A stretch of DNA of 64,000 nt from positions 157,766 through 221,765 of the forward strand of contig NZ_JNUP01000071.1 of the NCBI RefSeq assembly GCF_000758165.1, written 5' to 3'. The number at the start of each line of letters is the position of its first letter. Position 1 is the first letter of the stretch. Source of the stretch: Spirochaeta lutea. GTDB lineage: Bacteria; Spirochaetota; Spirochaetia; DSM-27196; Salinispiraceae. Below the pieces are notes generated by a model. It saw nothing but the letters and a program-made list of their open reading frames with translations. It searched no databases and had not been told where the DNA came from. A program made the position numbers and the translations under genes. Shown piece by piece: positions 53,351-63,400 of this stretch.

Positions 53351-54772
53351 ATGTACTATCCCCCCATGTCCACAACATCCCCCCCTCCTCCCCGGACAGC
53401 CCTGTACCGGCAGCTTCTGGGACTATCCCTGCCCATCATGGCCGGAAACTTTCTCCACACCCTGTACAATCTGGCCGACACCTACTTCCTGGGCCGGCTG
53501 GGCAGTGCGGAGGTAAGCGCTCCGGGGGTCTCATTCAACCTCCTGTTTCTACTCATCGTCCTTGGGAACGGATTCTCCAGCGCCGGCCTGACCCTTATCG
53601 CCCAGGCCCGGGGCCGGGCTGACCGGGAAAATCAGGAATTCTACCTCGGCCAGCTGGTAAGCATCATGGCCCTGGGAAGCCTGGCAGTAGCCCTGCCTGT
53701 CTATCTACTCCTTCCCCTCCTGCTCAACCTGCTGCAGGTTCCCGGGGACGTGCTGCCCCTGGTTCACACCTACCTGGGCATCATGCTCCTCGGCCTCCCC
53801 CTGACCTTCCTCTACAATGCCTTCCAGAGCACCATGCAAGCCCTGGGAGACAGTCTTACCCCCTTTATCATTCAGGGAATAACCGTCTTGCTGAACATCG
53901 CCTTGGATTGGCTGTTCATCTTCGGGGGCGGCCCCTTCCCGGCCTGGGGCGTAGCCGGGGCGGCGGGAGCCACCATTCTCTCCCAGGGCTTGGCGGTGGC
54001 GGCCGGATTCTTCATTCTCATTCGGGGAGTCCGGGGGATTTCACTGCATGCCCGGCATCTGATCCCCCGTCCCCGCGCCCTGAGCACTCTGGCACGCATC
54101 GGACTTCCCGCAGCGGCAGGCCAAAGCGGCAGCGCCCTGGGATTCAATGTACTACAGGGGATTGTAAACAGCCTGGGCACGCCGGTCATAGCCGCCTTCA
54201 GTATCGGCAACCGGATCATCAACCTTTTCATGCTGCCGGCCATGGGTATGAGTCAAGGCGCCACGGTTATCATTGCAGAAAAACTCGGAGCCCGAAACAA
54301 GGATGAGGCAAGAACCGTCCTCCGCCAGGCTGTAATCACCATTTTCATATTCATAACCATCGGCATGACCTACACCTTTTTCCGGGGCGACCTCTTCGTG
54401 GGCTTTTTCGTATCCGACCCCCGGGTAGAGCGCCTCGGCACGGATCTCTTCAGAATCGTAAGCCCCTCGGTCATCCTCTTTTCACTGTTCACCGTAGTGA
54501 CCGCAGCATTCCAGGGCAGCGGCGATACCAAACCCATCATGGCACTAAACATCCTCCGCCTTTGGGGACTGCGGGTTCCCCTGGCATGGGCCTTGGTCGT
54601 CCTGGGACAAACCGGCCCCATCGGCATCTGGATATCCATGTTTATCTCCAACCTCGGTGTGGCCCTCCTGGGTTTCATACTTCTGGCAAAACGACCCTGG
54701 ATGGATTACGGTCTTCAGCTTTCTCATCAGGGTGATTCGAATGCCCCTACTCTCCCCAACAGCCGCTCTTGA
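53351..54772 (+). CDS. MATE-family multidrug/cation antiporter
   Basis: A 473-residue membrane protein with twelve helices and the MatE repeats (LGLSLPIMAGNFLHTLYNLA at the N-terminus, IGLPAAAGQSGSALGFNVLQ at the start of the second half). The start could be 53351 or 53366; neither has a clear ribosome site. The last codons contain the recurrent 20-nt motif (54729-54748), so the extreme C-terminus (HQGDSNAPTLPNSRS) may be recent. It overlaps the Crp/Fnr gene by 4 bp. Confidence 0.92.
   Translation: MYYPPMSTTSPPPPRTALYRQLLGLSLPIMAGNFLHTLYNLADTYFLGRLGSAEVSAPGVSFNLLFLLIVLGNGFSSAGLTLIAQARGRADRENQEFYLGQLVSIMALGSLAVALPVYLLLPLLLNLLQVPGDVLPLVHTYLGIMLLGLPLTFLYNAFQSTMQALGDSLTPFIIQGITVLLNIALDWLFIFGGGPFPAWGVAGAAGATILSQGLAVAAGFFILIRGVRGISLHARHLIPRPRALSTLARIGLPAAAGQSGSALGFNVLQGIVNSLGTPVIAAFSIGNRIINLFMLPAMGMSQGATVIIAEKLGARNKDEARTVLRQAVITIFIFITIGMTYTFFRGDLFVGFFVSDPRVERLGTDLFRIVSPSVILFSLFTVVTAAFQGSGDTKPIMALNILRLWGLRVPLAWALVVLGQTGPIGIWISMFISNLGVALLGFILLAKRPWMDYGLQLSHQGDSNAPTLPNSRS
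54729..54748 (+). repeat. 18/19-nt recurrent motif, occurrence 6
   Basis: AGGGTGATTCGAATGCCCCT in the last codons of the MATE gene, 20 bp before the Crp/Fnr start; identical over 20 nt to the site at 46918-46937 on the minus strand. Confidence 0.45.
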
Positions 54773-55362
54773 CCACCCCCTTGCCCTTCAGCCACTATTA
54801 CCCCATGGTATGCAAACCCGGAGAGTACATCTTCACCCAGGGCCAGGAGGGCAATACGGCGTACATCCTCCGGCGCGGACAGATTAAGGTCACCCGCTCC
54901 AGCGAGGACGGAAAAGAGGTTCTGGTTAAACTCCTGAATCCGGGTGAGATATTCGGCGAGGTGGTACTCTTCCAGCCCGGGGGATACCCCGGTACGGCCC
55001 AGGCTATCACCGAATGTGAGATCAGCCCCCTGGACGAACAACACTTCTCCGCCCTCCTGGAGGAGCCCGAAACCCGGCAGCCCCTGATTCAAACCCTCAT
55101 GGAGAAGCTCCATTACCTCAACACCCGGCTCTTCACCCTCATGGCCTACGATGTGGAGGAGCGGTTTTTCCGGCACCTGGAACACCAGTACGGCATCAAA
55201 GAAACCTACAGCCTGGGAATCACCAAAAAGGATATGGCCCTGGCCATCGGAACCATTCCCGAAACCTTCAGCCGCCTGCTCTCCCGGCTTACCAAGCGCA
55301 ACCTGGTCCGCTGGACCGAGGAAAGCCTCTGGATCAATCCCCGGGTATGGGATGATTTTTAG
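54769..55362 (+). CDS. Crp/Fnr-family regulator, candidate HcpR-type
   Basis: A 197-residue protein with a cyclic-nucleotide-binding-like barrel (GEYIFTQGQEGNTAYILRRG, LLNPGEIFGEVVLF) and a C-terminal winged helix (LGITKKDMALAIGTIPETFS then RLLSRLTKRNL). The recognition helix IPETFSRLLSRL keeps the Glu and Ser-Arg pattern of Fnr/Crp. The N-terminal [4Fe-4S] cysteines of Fnr are missing. The start is TTG 54769 overlapping the MATE stop. A TTGACC-type palindrome upstream of the hcp operon makes it a candidate NO/redox regulator of that operon. Confidence 0.82.
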   Translation: MTTPLPFSHYYPMVCKPGEYIFTQGQEGNTAYILRRGQIKVTRSSEDGKEVLVKLLNPGEIFGEVVLFQPGGYPGTAQAITECEISPLDEQHFSALLEEPETRQPLIQTLMEKLHYLNTRLFTLMAYDVEERFFRHLEHQYGIKETYSLGITKKDMALAIGTIPETFSRLLSRLTKRNLVRWTEESLWINPRVWDDF

Positions 55363-55371
55363 GGCGCCCTG

Positions 55372-55941
55372 TTAGGTAAGGGCGTGAATCGAACGCCTGG
55401 CATACTCGGCGTACCGCCCGGCCCCGGCCCGTATATCTGCTACCTCCTCTTCCCTGAGGGGGCGCACAACCCGAGCCGGCACCCCGGCAACCAGTACCCC
55501 GCCGGGCACCCGCATTCCCGGGGGGACCACCGCCCCGGCCGCCACCAGGCTCCCCCCTTCTACCACCGCACCGTCTAGTACCCGGGCACCGATACCCACC
55601 AGAGCATAGTCCCCCAGGGTACAGCCGTGGACCACCGCACCGTGCCCCAGGGTTACCCCCCGGCCGATCCTGGTGGGATGGGTGTCATGGGTTACATGGA
55701 TCACACATCCGTCCTGAATATTGGTCAAAGGTCCGATAACAATACTGTTGACGTCACCCCGGATGACGGTATTGTACCAGACACTGACCCCGGCACCGAT
55801 CCGCACATCCCCGATAACCCTGACGCCCGCCGCAAGAAAGACCGGCGGTTCCAGGACCGGTTCCCGGTCCAGATACCCCAGGACGCTCGCCTGGTCCGAG
55901 AGGTAATGGGGAAAGAGCTGCTGTTCATCCTGGTTTTTCAT
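55372..55941 (-). CDS. Gamma-carbonic-anhydrase-like hexapeptide protein
   Basis: A 189-residue left-handed beta-helix protein (YrdA/PaaY class). Repeated hexapeptide turns are plain (IGDVRIGAGVSVWYNTVIRG), and zinc His candidates are in CVIHVTHDTHPT and LGHGAVVHG, the expected arrangement. The start at 55941 is set by AGGAGG; an upstream in-frame ATG at 55965 lies inside the recurrent 18-nt motif. Catalytic activity as carbonic anhydrase is possible but often lacking in this subfamily. Confidence 0.9.
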   Translation of the reverse strand: MKNQDEQQLFPHYLSDQASVLGYLDREPVLEPPVFLAAGVRVIGDVRIGAGVSVWYNTVIRGDVNSIVIGPLTNIQDGCVIHVTHDTHPTRIGRGVTLGHGAVVHGCTLGDYALVGIGARVLDGAVVEGGSLVAAGAVVPPGMRVPGGVLVAGVPARVVRPLREEEVADIRAGAGRYAEYARRSIHALT

Positions 55942-55959
55942 TGCCGCCTCCTGAGTCCC

Positions 55960-55977
55960 GGGCATGGAAATCACCCC
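55960..55977 (-). repeat. 18/19-nt recurrent motif, occurrence 7
   Basis: Minus strand GGGGTGATTTCCATGCCC, 19 bp before the preferred start of the carbonic-anhydrase-like gene. Confidence 0.4.
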
Positions 55978-55986
55978 GGAACCCCA

Positions 55987-57645
55987 TTATAGAACCAGAC
56001 CCAGCAGGCCCGCTACCAATCCGTAGAGAACCAGGACCGGAACCAGACGCTTGAGAATAGTCCCCTCCTGATCCCCCAGATTGAGGACCGAACAGACCGC
56101 CACTATGCTATGCAACGCCACCATATGCCCCATGGCCCCCCCTACGGACTGGAGGGCCAGGGTGGTGGTCCGGGATAGCCCCAAGTTGGCGGCGATGGAA
56201 TCCTGTATAGCCCCGAAGGTCAGATTGCTAATGGTATTCGATCCGCTGAAAAAGGCTCCCAGGGCTCCCAGGAAGGAGGCGAAGAGGGTCCACAGCCGGC
56301 CAGTAATGCCCGCCAGAGCCTGTCCCAGGAGCACCACCCCCGAAGCATCCCCCCCCATGGTCAGAAGCTCCACAAAAATCAGCGCGCCTACCAAAGCGAT
56401 GGCCGGATTCCGGATCTGGTCCAGGGTTGAATGCCAGACCCCTGCGTAGGTCCTGCCCTTCATGGCATAGACCAGGGCGGTCACCACCGAGGCGAATCCG
56501 AAGGGAATGATACTGGGGACGTAGAGCAATTGATGACTCCAGGACTCCAGGGTCCCAAATATGCCCTGAAGGCCTACCACCAGGGAGGCGCTCACCGAGA
56601 GCCGGCCTAAACTCCCGAGACCGATATCCAGGGAGGGTTCCAGGCCGGTAAGCCAGGCCTTGATACCCAGGACGGGTATCCGGGTCACCACAAGAATCGC
56701 CAGGGTAATACCCAGAGGGAGCAGGGCCTTCCCCACCTCCCCGGCCCTTGGCGCAACAATCTCCGGTTCCAAACCCCGGGGAACCTCGCTGTTCTGCCCG
56801 TCCAGATTACCCTGGGTGTCCTGCTTACCAGGGTTACCCCGAACCGCCCGGGCGGTTTTTTCTAACCCCCAGCCCCGCTGGGCAAAGAATACGGAAGCCA
56901 GGGTCCCGGTTACCCCTCCGACCAGTGCCGGAAACTCGTAGTTCCAGTAGGCTACCAGGATGAAGGGTATGAGGGTTGCCCCCAGGGACAGCAGAATGTA
57001 TCCCATATTCCGTCGGATGGTTTTCCAGCTGACCACAAAGCTCAACCCGATCAGGGGTACTACGAGGCTGGCGATACTGTGAATCCAGGCGCTCTTGATG
57101 CCGATTTCCAGGATTTCGATGCTGGAGAGGTCGATAGCAGAGAACCCGAACCAGGTCGGGGTGCCCACCGCACCGAAACTCACCGGGGCGGTATTCATCA
57201 CCAATACCAGGAGCGCAACCCGCAGGGGCGGAAATCCGAGCCCTACCAAGATTGGGGCTGCGATGGCCACCGGCGTACCGAAGCCGCTTGCCCCCTCCAG
57301 AAGAAAGGGAAATGCCCAGCCCACAATCATGAGCTGAGCCACATGGTTCCTGCTCACTCCGTAGAGCCAGCGCCTGATGACGTCCATAGCACCGCTGGCA
57401 TCCATGGTCTTAAATAAGAAAATCGCCCCCCAGATAATACTGATGGGGGTAAGGGCCGTAAGAGCCCCGGTAAGGATCCGGGCATGGATGTCCCCGGAAT
57501 CAAACCGGAACACCACCAGAACCAATCCATAGGTAACCAGGGCCGTTAGCGGCAAGGCCTTGGCGCTGGGCCAGGCATTCTTTTTGGTCATGAGCACTAT
57601 GAGGAGAACTAGAGGAAAGAGGGCCGCCAGGGTGGTAAGGGTCAT
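55987..57645 (-). CDS. L-lactate permease family transporter
   Basis: A 552-residue membrane protein of the LctP/LldP family with about twelve to thirteen helices. Characteristic stretches are LEGASGFGTPVAIAAPILVG, NTAPVSFGAVGTPTWFG and the late FFSGSNTISNLTFGAIQDSI. A cytosolic loop near residues 265-300 is rich in Gly/Asn/Glu. It is translationally coupled (4-bp overlap) to the D-lactate dehydrogenase gene upstream, so lactate export or uptake goes with lactate metabolism. Confidence 0.93.
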   Translation of the reverse strand: MTLTTLAALFPLVLLIVLMTKKNAWPSAKALPLTALVTYGLVLVVFRFDSGDIHARILTGALTALTPISIIWGAIFLFKTMDASGAMDVIRRWLYGVSRNHVAQLMIVGWAFPFLLEGASGFGTPVAIAAPILVGLGFPPLRVALLVLVMNTAPVSFGAVGTPTWFGFSAIDLSSIEILEIGIKSAWIHSIASLVVPLIGLSFVVSWKTIRRNMGYILLSLGATLIPFILVAYWNYEFPALVGGVTGTLASVFFAQRGWGLEKTARAVRGNPGKQDTQGNLDGQNSEVPRGLEPEIVAPRAGEVGKALLPLGITLAILVVTRIPVLGIKAWLTGLEPSLDIGLGSLGRLSVSASLVVGLQGIFGTLESWSHQLLYVPSIIPFGFASVVTALVYAMKGRTYAGVWHSTLDQIRNPAIALVGALIFVELLTMGGDASGVVLLGQALAGITGRLWTLFASFLGALGAFFSGSNTISNLTFGAIQDSIAANLGLSRTTTLALQSVGGAMGHMVALHSIVAVCSVLNLGDQEGTILKRLVPVLVLYGLVAGLLGLVL

Positions 57646-58811
57646 TTCTTTGCTCCCTTCCGGGCATTGTCCTGAAGCCCGGCCTCAGAGTTCCCCGGAG
57701 CCTTCTTGGCCGGGGCTTGTCCCGATCCACCCCGATCCCTTCCAGTCCCCCCTGCAGCAGCGGCGGATCCTCCGGCGTTGGTTCCGGCCCTGTCGCCCTG
57801 GCTTCCCAGAACGCTCTGATGCCGTACCTCGTTCTTACAGGCGCCCTTTTGGGAGTATTCACAGATGTTTTCCAGGGTCGTCTGGGCGATATTATCCACC
57901 GCCTCCCGGGTAAAAAAGGCCTGGTGCCCGGTAATCAGCACATTGGGAAAGGTCTGCAACCGGACAAAGGTATCATCCTGGATGACCTGGTTAGAGAGAT
58001 CCTCAAAGAACAGGTCTCCCTCCTCCTCGTACACATCCAGCCCCAGGTACCCTACCCTGCCGGATTTCAACCCGTTTATTACCGCGTTCGAATCGATTAA
58101 TGGCCCGCGGCTGGTATTCAGGATCATCACCCCGGGTTTCATACTGTTAATGGCATACTCATTGATAATATGATAGGTCTCATGGTTCAGGGGACAGTGT
58201 AGGCTGATAATGTCGCTCTCCCCATATAATGTCCCCAGGTCGACGTACTCCAGAAGTCCCTTCTTCTCCAGTTCCGGATTAGGAAACCGGTCGTAGGCCA
58301 GGATCCTACCCCCGAACCCGGTCATGAGCTGGGCAAAGATCTGACCGATTTTTCCGGTTCCGATAATGCCGATGGTTTTTCCGTGGATGTCGAAGCCCAG
58401 CAGTCCGTCCAGGGCAAAGTTTCCGTCCCGTACCCGGCTGTACGCCTTATGAAATTTCCTGTTTAGACTGAGGGCAAGTCCCAGGGTGTGTTCCGCCACC
58501 GCATAGGGGGAATAGGCAGGAACCCGCACCACACCCATACCAAGTTCCGAGGCCCGTTTCAGATCAACATTATTAAACCCTGCGCAGCGCAGAGCAATGA
58601 GCTTTACGCCCAGGGAATGCAGGCGGTCGAGCACCCTGCTGTCAGCCTGGTCATTCACAAAAATACAAACCGCATCGTGACCCTGGGCAAGGGCTGCGGT
58701 ATCATATGTCAATCTAGGCTCCAGGAATGTCAGGGATAACCCCTTGGTAAGATTAATTCTATCAAAGGCATCCCGAACCCAGTTCTTCGTGCTAAATACT
58801 GCTACATTCAT
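57642..58811 (-). CDS. ldhA: D-lactate dehydrogenase with low-complexity C-terminal tail
   Basis: A 389-residue NAD-dependent 2-hydroxyacid dehydrogenase reducing pyruvate to D-lactate. The signatures are IGIIGTGKIGQIFAQLM, LNTSRGPLIDSNAVI (catalytic Arg), GLDVYEEEGDLFFED (Glu) and LITGHQAFFTREAV (His). The enzyme body ends near residue 335; the remaining about 55 residues are Gly/Ala/Lys-rich and absent in relatives. ATG 58811 is preceded by AGGAGG. First gene of the lactate operon with a promoter at 58870-58898. Confidence 0.94.
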   Translation of the reverse strand: MNVAVFSTKNWVRDAFDRINLTKGLSLTFLEPRLTYDTAALAQGHDAVCIFVNDQADSRVLDRLHSLGVKLIALRCAGFNNVDLKRASELGMGVVRVPAYSPYAVAEHTLGLALSLNRKFHKAYSRVRDGNFALDGLLGFDIHGKTIGIIGTGKIGQIFAQLMTGFGGRILAYDRFPNPELEKKGLLEYVDLGTLYGESDIISLHCPLNHETYHIINEYAINSMKPGVMILNTSRGPLIDSNAVINGLKSGRVGYLGLDVYEEEGDLFFEDLSNQVIQDDTFVRLQTFPNVLITGHQAFFTREAVDNIAQTTLENICEYSQKGACKNEVRHQSVLGSQGDRAGTNAGGSAAAAGGTGRDRGGSGQAPAKKAPGNSEAGLQDNARKGAKK

Positions 58812-59176
58812 GCCGAACCTCCTTATGGCCGGTTGTTTCCTGATCGTTTTACTCAGACTTACAATTTAATCTATAATATTTTATCGTATTAACGTCAAGG
58901 GCAGAACTACAAAATCTCAGGTGGTTCTTGCAAACCTCTGTGTTTCAAGAACCATGCACGAGACTAATGTAAGTAAATCACTTCTATGCAATGATTTACT
59001 TTTCCCTCATTCGAGCGCCCGCCAACTGCGAATACAATTTTGCAGTTGGCTCGCAGAATAACTGAACGGCGTTTGATTTTACTTTCAATATCCGGCATAC
59101 TGTAACGACTCCTGGGGTATGGTGATTCAGAGCCTAGGTGCAACACCAACCACTAAATCCTGACAAGGGGATATGT
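58812..59176. other. 365-bp divergent intergenic region before ldhA and fabF
   Basis: A+T-rich. On the minus strand TTGACG (58898-58893) and TATAGA (58875-58870) with 17-bp spacing form a promoter for ldhA. At 59021-59050 GCCAACTGC and GCAGTTGGC form a perfect 9-bp inverted repeat around 12 bases, perhaps an operator or the stem of a leader for fabF. No gene is supported. Confidence 0.5.
58870..58898 (-). promoter_or_regulatory. Candidate sigma70 promoter of the ldhA-lactate permease operon
   Basis: TTGACG, 17 bp, TATAGA on the minus strand, about 60 bp before ATG 58811. Confidence 0.5.
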
Positions 59177-60430
59177 ATGAACAAAAGAAGAGTAGTAATA
59201 ACCGGGGTAGGCGCTGTAAGCCCCCTGGGAAACAGTGTAAAAGAAAGCTGGGAAAATGCAAAAAACGGCCGAAGCGGCATAGACCGGATCTCCCATTTCG
59301 ACCCGGAGCTATACGGCTCAAAGGTTGCCGGCGAGGTTCGCAATTTTGATATGCTGAGCCATTATAACGATGATTTTCGGAAAACTGCTAAACGTATGGA
59401 CCCCTTCGTACACTATGTAAGCGCTGCCACCAAAGAGGCCCTGGGGCAGTCCGGCTTACCCATTAAGGATAATCCCTTCAAGGTGGGTGTGGCTGTGGGA
59501 AGCGGTATCGGCGGACTGGTAACCCAGCAGCAAAACGGGGCAGGACTCGCCAACCGGGGGCCCAAGGGGGTAAGCCCCATGTACATCCCCGCCATGATCG
59601 GGAATATTGCCGCGGGCATCATCTCCATGGAACACGGAATCATGGGACCCAACCTTGCCACTCAAACCGCCTGTGCAACCGCCAATCATGCCATGGCCGT
59701 GGCATATATGATGATCCAAGCGGGTATGCTCGATGCAGTGGTTACCGGGGGTACCGAGGACTCCGTGGTAGAAATCGCCGTCGCGGGGTTCAGCAACATG
59801 AGGGCCCTATCCACCAAGTATAACGATTCTCCCCAAGCCGCCAGCCGCCCCTACGATAAGGGTCGGGATGGATTTGTAATCGCCGAGGGTGCGGGGGTTT
59901 TGATCCTGGAAGAGTACGAACACGCGGTAAAACGCGGAGCCCCCATCCTAGCGGAGCTTGCCTCCATAGGTATGAGCGGCGATGCCTACGATCTGGTAGT
60001 TCCCCATCCCGAGGGAGCAGGGGCCCTGTACTCCATGCAGATGGCTGTGGACGGTGCAGGCATCACCGCCGGGGACATCGATTACATCAACGCCCACGGA
60101 ACATCGACTCCCCTGGGAGACATCGCTGAAAGCAAGGCCATCTACAAGCTGCTCAAAGGCGATGAATCTCGGGTCACCGTTGGTTCCACCAAGGGAATGC
60201 ACGGCCATCTGCTGGGCGCCACCGCCGCCCTGGAAGCCATCCTCTGCGTTCAGGCAATCCAGGAAGGCATCATTCCGCCGAACATCAACATAGATGAATT
60301 TGATCCCGGGGTTGCCCTGAAACCCGAAACCATAAACACCCAGCCCTTGGAAAAAAAGGTCAATGTAGCGCTTTCAAACAGCTTCGGCTTCGGGGGACAT
60401 AACTCCACCATCGTCCTGAAAAGCGTCTAA
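59177..60430 (+). CDS. fabF: 3-oxoacyl-[acyl-carrier-protein] synthase II FabF
   Basis: A 417-residue condensing enzyme of fatty acid elongation. The catalytic set is present at positions matching the E. coli enzyme: Cys166 (ATQTACATANHAM), His307 (INAHGTSTPLGD), Lys339 and His344 (STKGMHGHLLGA). ATG 59177 follows AAGGGGAT; the in-frame start at 59138 has no signal. It is a single gene, convergent with the large sensor kinase. Confidence 0.96.
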   Translation: MNKRRVVITGVGAVSPLGNSVKESWENAKNGRSGIDRISHFDPELYGSKVAGEVRNFDMLSHYNDDFRKTAKRMDPFVHYVSAATKEALGQSGLPIKDNPFKVGVAVGSGIGGLVTQQQNGAGLANRGPKGVSPMYIPAMIGNIAAGIISMEHGIMGPNLATQTACATANHAMAVAYMMIQAGMLDAVVTGGTEDSVVEIAVAGFSNMRALSTKYNDSPQAASRPYDKGRDGFVIAEGAGVLILEEYEHAVKRGAPILAELASIGMSGDAYDLVVPHPEGAGALYSMQMAVDGAGITAGDIDYINAHGTSTPLGDIAESKAIYKLLKGDESRVTVGSTKGMHGHLLGATAALEAILCVQAIQEGIIPPNINIDEFDPGVALKPETINTQPLEKKVNVALSNSFGFGGHNSTIVLKSV

Positions 60431-60489
60431 CCCACCGGGGTTCCTCGGAAACCCGTCTACCGGCTGGGGCTGGGGCTGGGAGTGCTGCC

Positions 60490-63400
60490 CTAGGTCGGCG
60501 GCTCCCCCGCTTGATCAGCATCCCCGGGTTCTCCCGGAGCTTCTTGAGCCGGGGCTTCCCCTGGGTCACCGACTGCCTCCGGTGTGTCTTGGGCCGGGGC
60601 TTCCCCAGTCGGGCCCCCAGGCCGGGGGGCAGCCGGGACTGGGGGTGATGAACCCGGCTCAAGCTGATTCGCCTGAAATGAACACTGGAGCAGGAATCCG
60701 TCCCCGGGCTCACAACTCACGTCGCCGTGCAGCACCTCCCGAACCAGATTGAACACAATATACATGCCCAACCCAGTAGCACCCTCTATGCGTTTGGTGG
60801 TGTAGAAGGGATCAAAAACCCGTCGTCTGATACCCGGGGGAAGGCCTGCACCGTTATCCTGATAGGTTAAGAAAAAGGTTTCTTCCTGAATAAAGCCGGT
60901 AATGGTTACCACCCCCTCAGCGGCCTTCTTGCTTATAAACCCATGCTGCATGGTGTTGAGAAAAAGCTGGCGGAACAGCTCTTCAAAGGCAGTCTCATAA
61001 CTCACCACGGTCAATGCCTCGGGCATCTGGATATCCAAGGAAAATCCCCGGGACAGATACCCCGACCGCTGAGCCGCCCGGCGAATCACAGCCACGACCC
61101 CGAACCGTTGGGGGGCCATCTCCAGATGCTCGGTTACCGACACTGACCGAAACTCCTCTATGAGCCTACCGAGGCGCACCAGGTTACGCTGTAAAATATT
61201 GGACGTATCACCCACTGCCTTGAAAAACTGACTCAAAGCCCCCCGGCTCAGGGTATTATCCTCAAATTGCCCCTGCACGGCCTCCAACTCACTCTCCAAA
61301 AACGAAGCGGCGGTAATGAGCACCCCGGCGGGGGTGTTCATCTCATGGGCAATCCCGCTGGTTAAACTCCGGAGCGCACCGAGACGCTCGGTCCGTACAA
61401 TCCGGTCCTGAGCCTGCCGCAGTTTCTGGACTGTTCTCTGGAGATCCTGGTTTGATTGATGAAGCTCCTCGGTTCTCTCCCGGACGCGTCGGGAAAGCTG
61501 CTGGTTGAAGCTTTCCAACCGCCGGGCCCGGTACAGCACAAGTCCAACAGGGATGGAGAGAATAAAAATCAGAAAGACAACCGTAAACCATCTACTCGCC
61601 CAAAAAGGCGGTGATACCAAGATATCAACCCCCATAGCTGCATCAAAATCCTCGGGCCCCACCCCAGCCACCGGGGATACATGGGTCCAGAGGGTGTACC
61701 GGCCGTCTCTCAGATGTGAGTAAACCACCGTGGATCCGCTGGCAATACTTCGCCATCCCGAATCAACACCGTCCATCCTCAGGTGAACCCTCTGTTCACC
61801 CCGGGAAAGATAGTCCACCCCCTCAATCTGTAGCTCCACACTGGATTCTCCCTGCTCCAGCTCCACCACCGGCCGACCATCCTGGGGTAGAAGGATCGGC
61901 ACCCGGGAACCGTTCACAAAAACCGCTACGTCCCGGTAAACCGAATCCCTTGGACCGGCCGGCTTGCCTGCCCAATCCTCCTGTACCGCTGACATCCCAT
62001 CAGGACTCAGAAAAAAGAGTCCCTGTGCTCCCCCCCAAGCCCTGATTGCGTGATCACCGGCAATCCCCGCACCCATGGAAAATCCCTGGGTCCGCACCCC
62101 CGACTCCGGTCCGAACTCCGTCAACATCCCCGTCTCCAGGGAGTAGTAATACAGACGGTTCAACCCCGACAGCCACAACCCACCATCACCATCCAATTCC
62201 ACCGACCGGAGTTCATTCTCCTTCAGGGCGTCAGGCAAATCTATCTGGAGTATCTGGGATGATTCCAATGTCACGGCCTCCAACCCCAGTCCCGTCGCTA
62301 CCCAGAGCAACCCCCTCTGCTCATCCAAGGCAAGATCCCAAACATCCAGACTAGCCAGCCCGGTTATTCGGGTCGGCATGTTGCTGTTCGAGGAGATGAC
62401 ATACACCCCTGTCCCGGGACCGCCGGCATACACCCCGGCGTCGGAGCCCTGAAGGGCCACAAAGCTCAGGGGCAGCCCGTCTATCCTGACAAACTCCGAG
62501 GAAAGCAGACTGGGCAGGTAAAACACCCCGGCTCCGACAGAGGCTATCCACAGTCGCCCCTGGCCGTCATAACTGGTATCCCGGATAAAATTCGCCGGTA
62601 TGCTCCTGGGATTAGCGGGGTTGTGCTGGTAGCGGGTAATCCTTCCAGAATCTATATCCAGGTGTAACAATCCACCCAAATATGTCCCCACCCAGAGCCC
62701 CCCTGATTCCGAATCATCAATGGAAAGGACGGCTGAATCACCCAGAACCTCCGGGGAAAAATACGCCTGCTGCTGAAGATCCTGAGAGTACCCGTATAAA
62801 CCGCGGCCGTCTGTCCCCACCCAGAGAATCCCCCGGACATCAACATGCACCGCAGACACGGGCACCCCCTGATTCTCGGGTTGAAGCACCATGACCCTAT
62901 TCATCCCTGGAGAGGTATAGGATACACCGTTGTTCCTGGTAGCCATCCAAAGGGTATCCTCCGCATCCCGATATATACGGGTGACTACCGAATCTGAAAT
63001 AGAGAACTCACCACCCCCCGACGGGATGGGTACTACCTTCCCCTGGGGTTCTACCACCATCCCACCGTACTTATCAGTGCCGACCCATATCCGGCCCTGG
63101 GGAGTAACCTCCAGATCGGTGATCCTAGCCTTGCGGGGTAAGGCTGTCGTTCCCAGAAGAGTAAAATCCCGGCTGTAATACTCAATAAGGCCATCGGAAA
63201 ACCCGACGTGAAGCCGGTCTCCGCGCCAGTCCAGGGTTGTGGGTTCTCCCCTGTCCTCTCCCCAGGAGAGGACCTCTCTGGGGGGCTCCATCCCCCGAAT
63301 GACCTGGTACACTGCTCCCTGATCTCCCCGGTCGAGGATAAACACCACCCTCCCCCGTTCACGCAAGGGGGTCAAACCACGTATCGTCCCATTCAGGGGA

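Noticed and set aside
54657..54887. ORF starting MPLLSP beginning at the recurrent motif
   Set aside because: It overlaps both the MATE and Crp/Fnr genes in another frame and resembles nothing.
59021..59060. Integron attC site
   Set aside because: The inverted repeat is suggestive, but the core GTTRRRY/RYYYAAC boxes are not in place and there is no cassette array.
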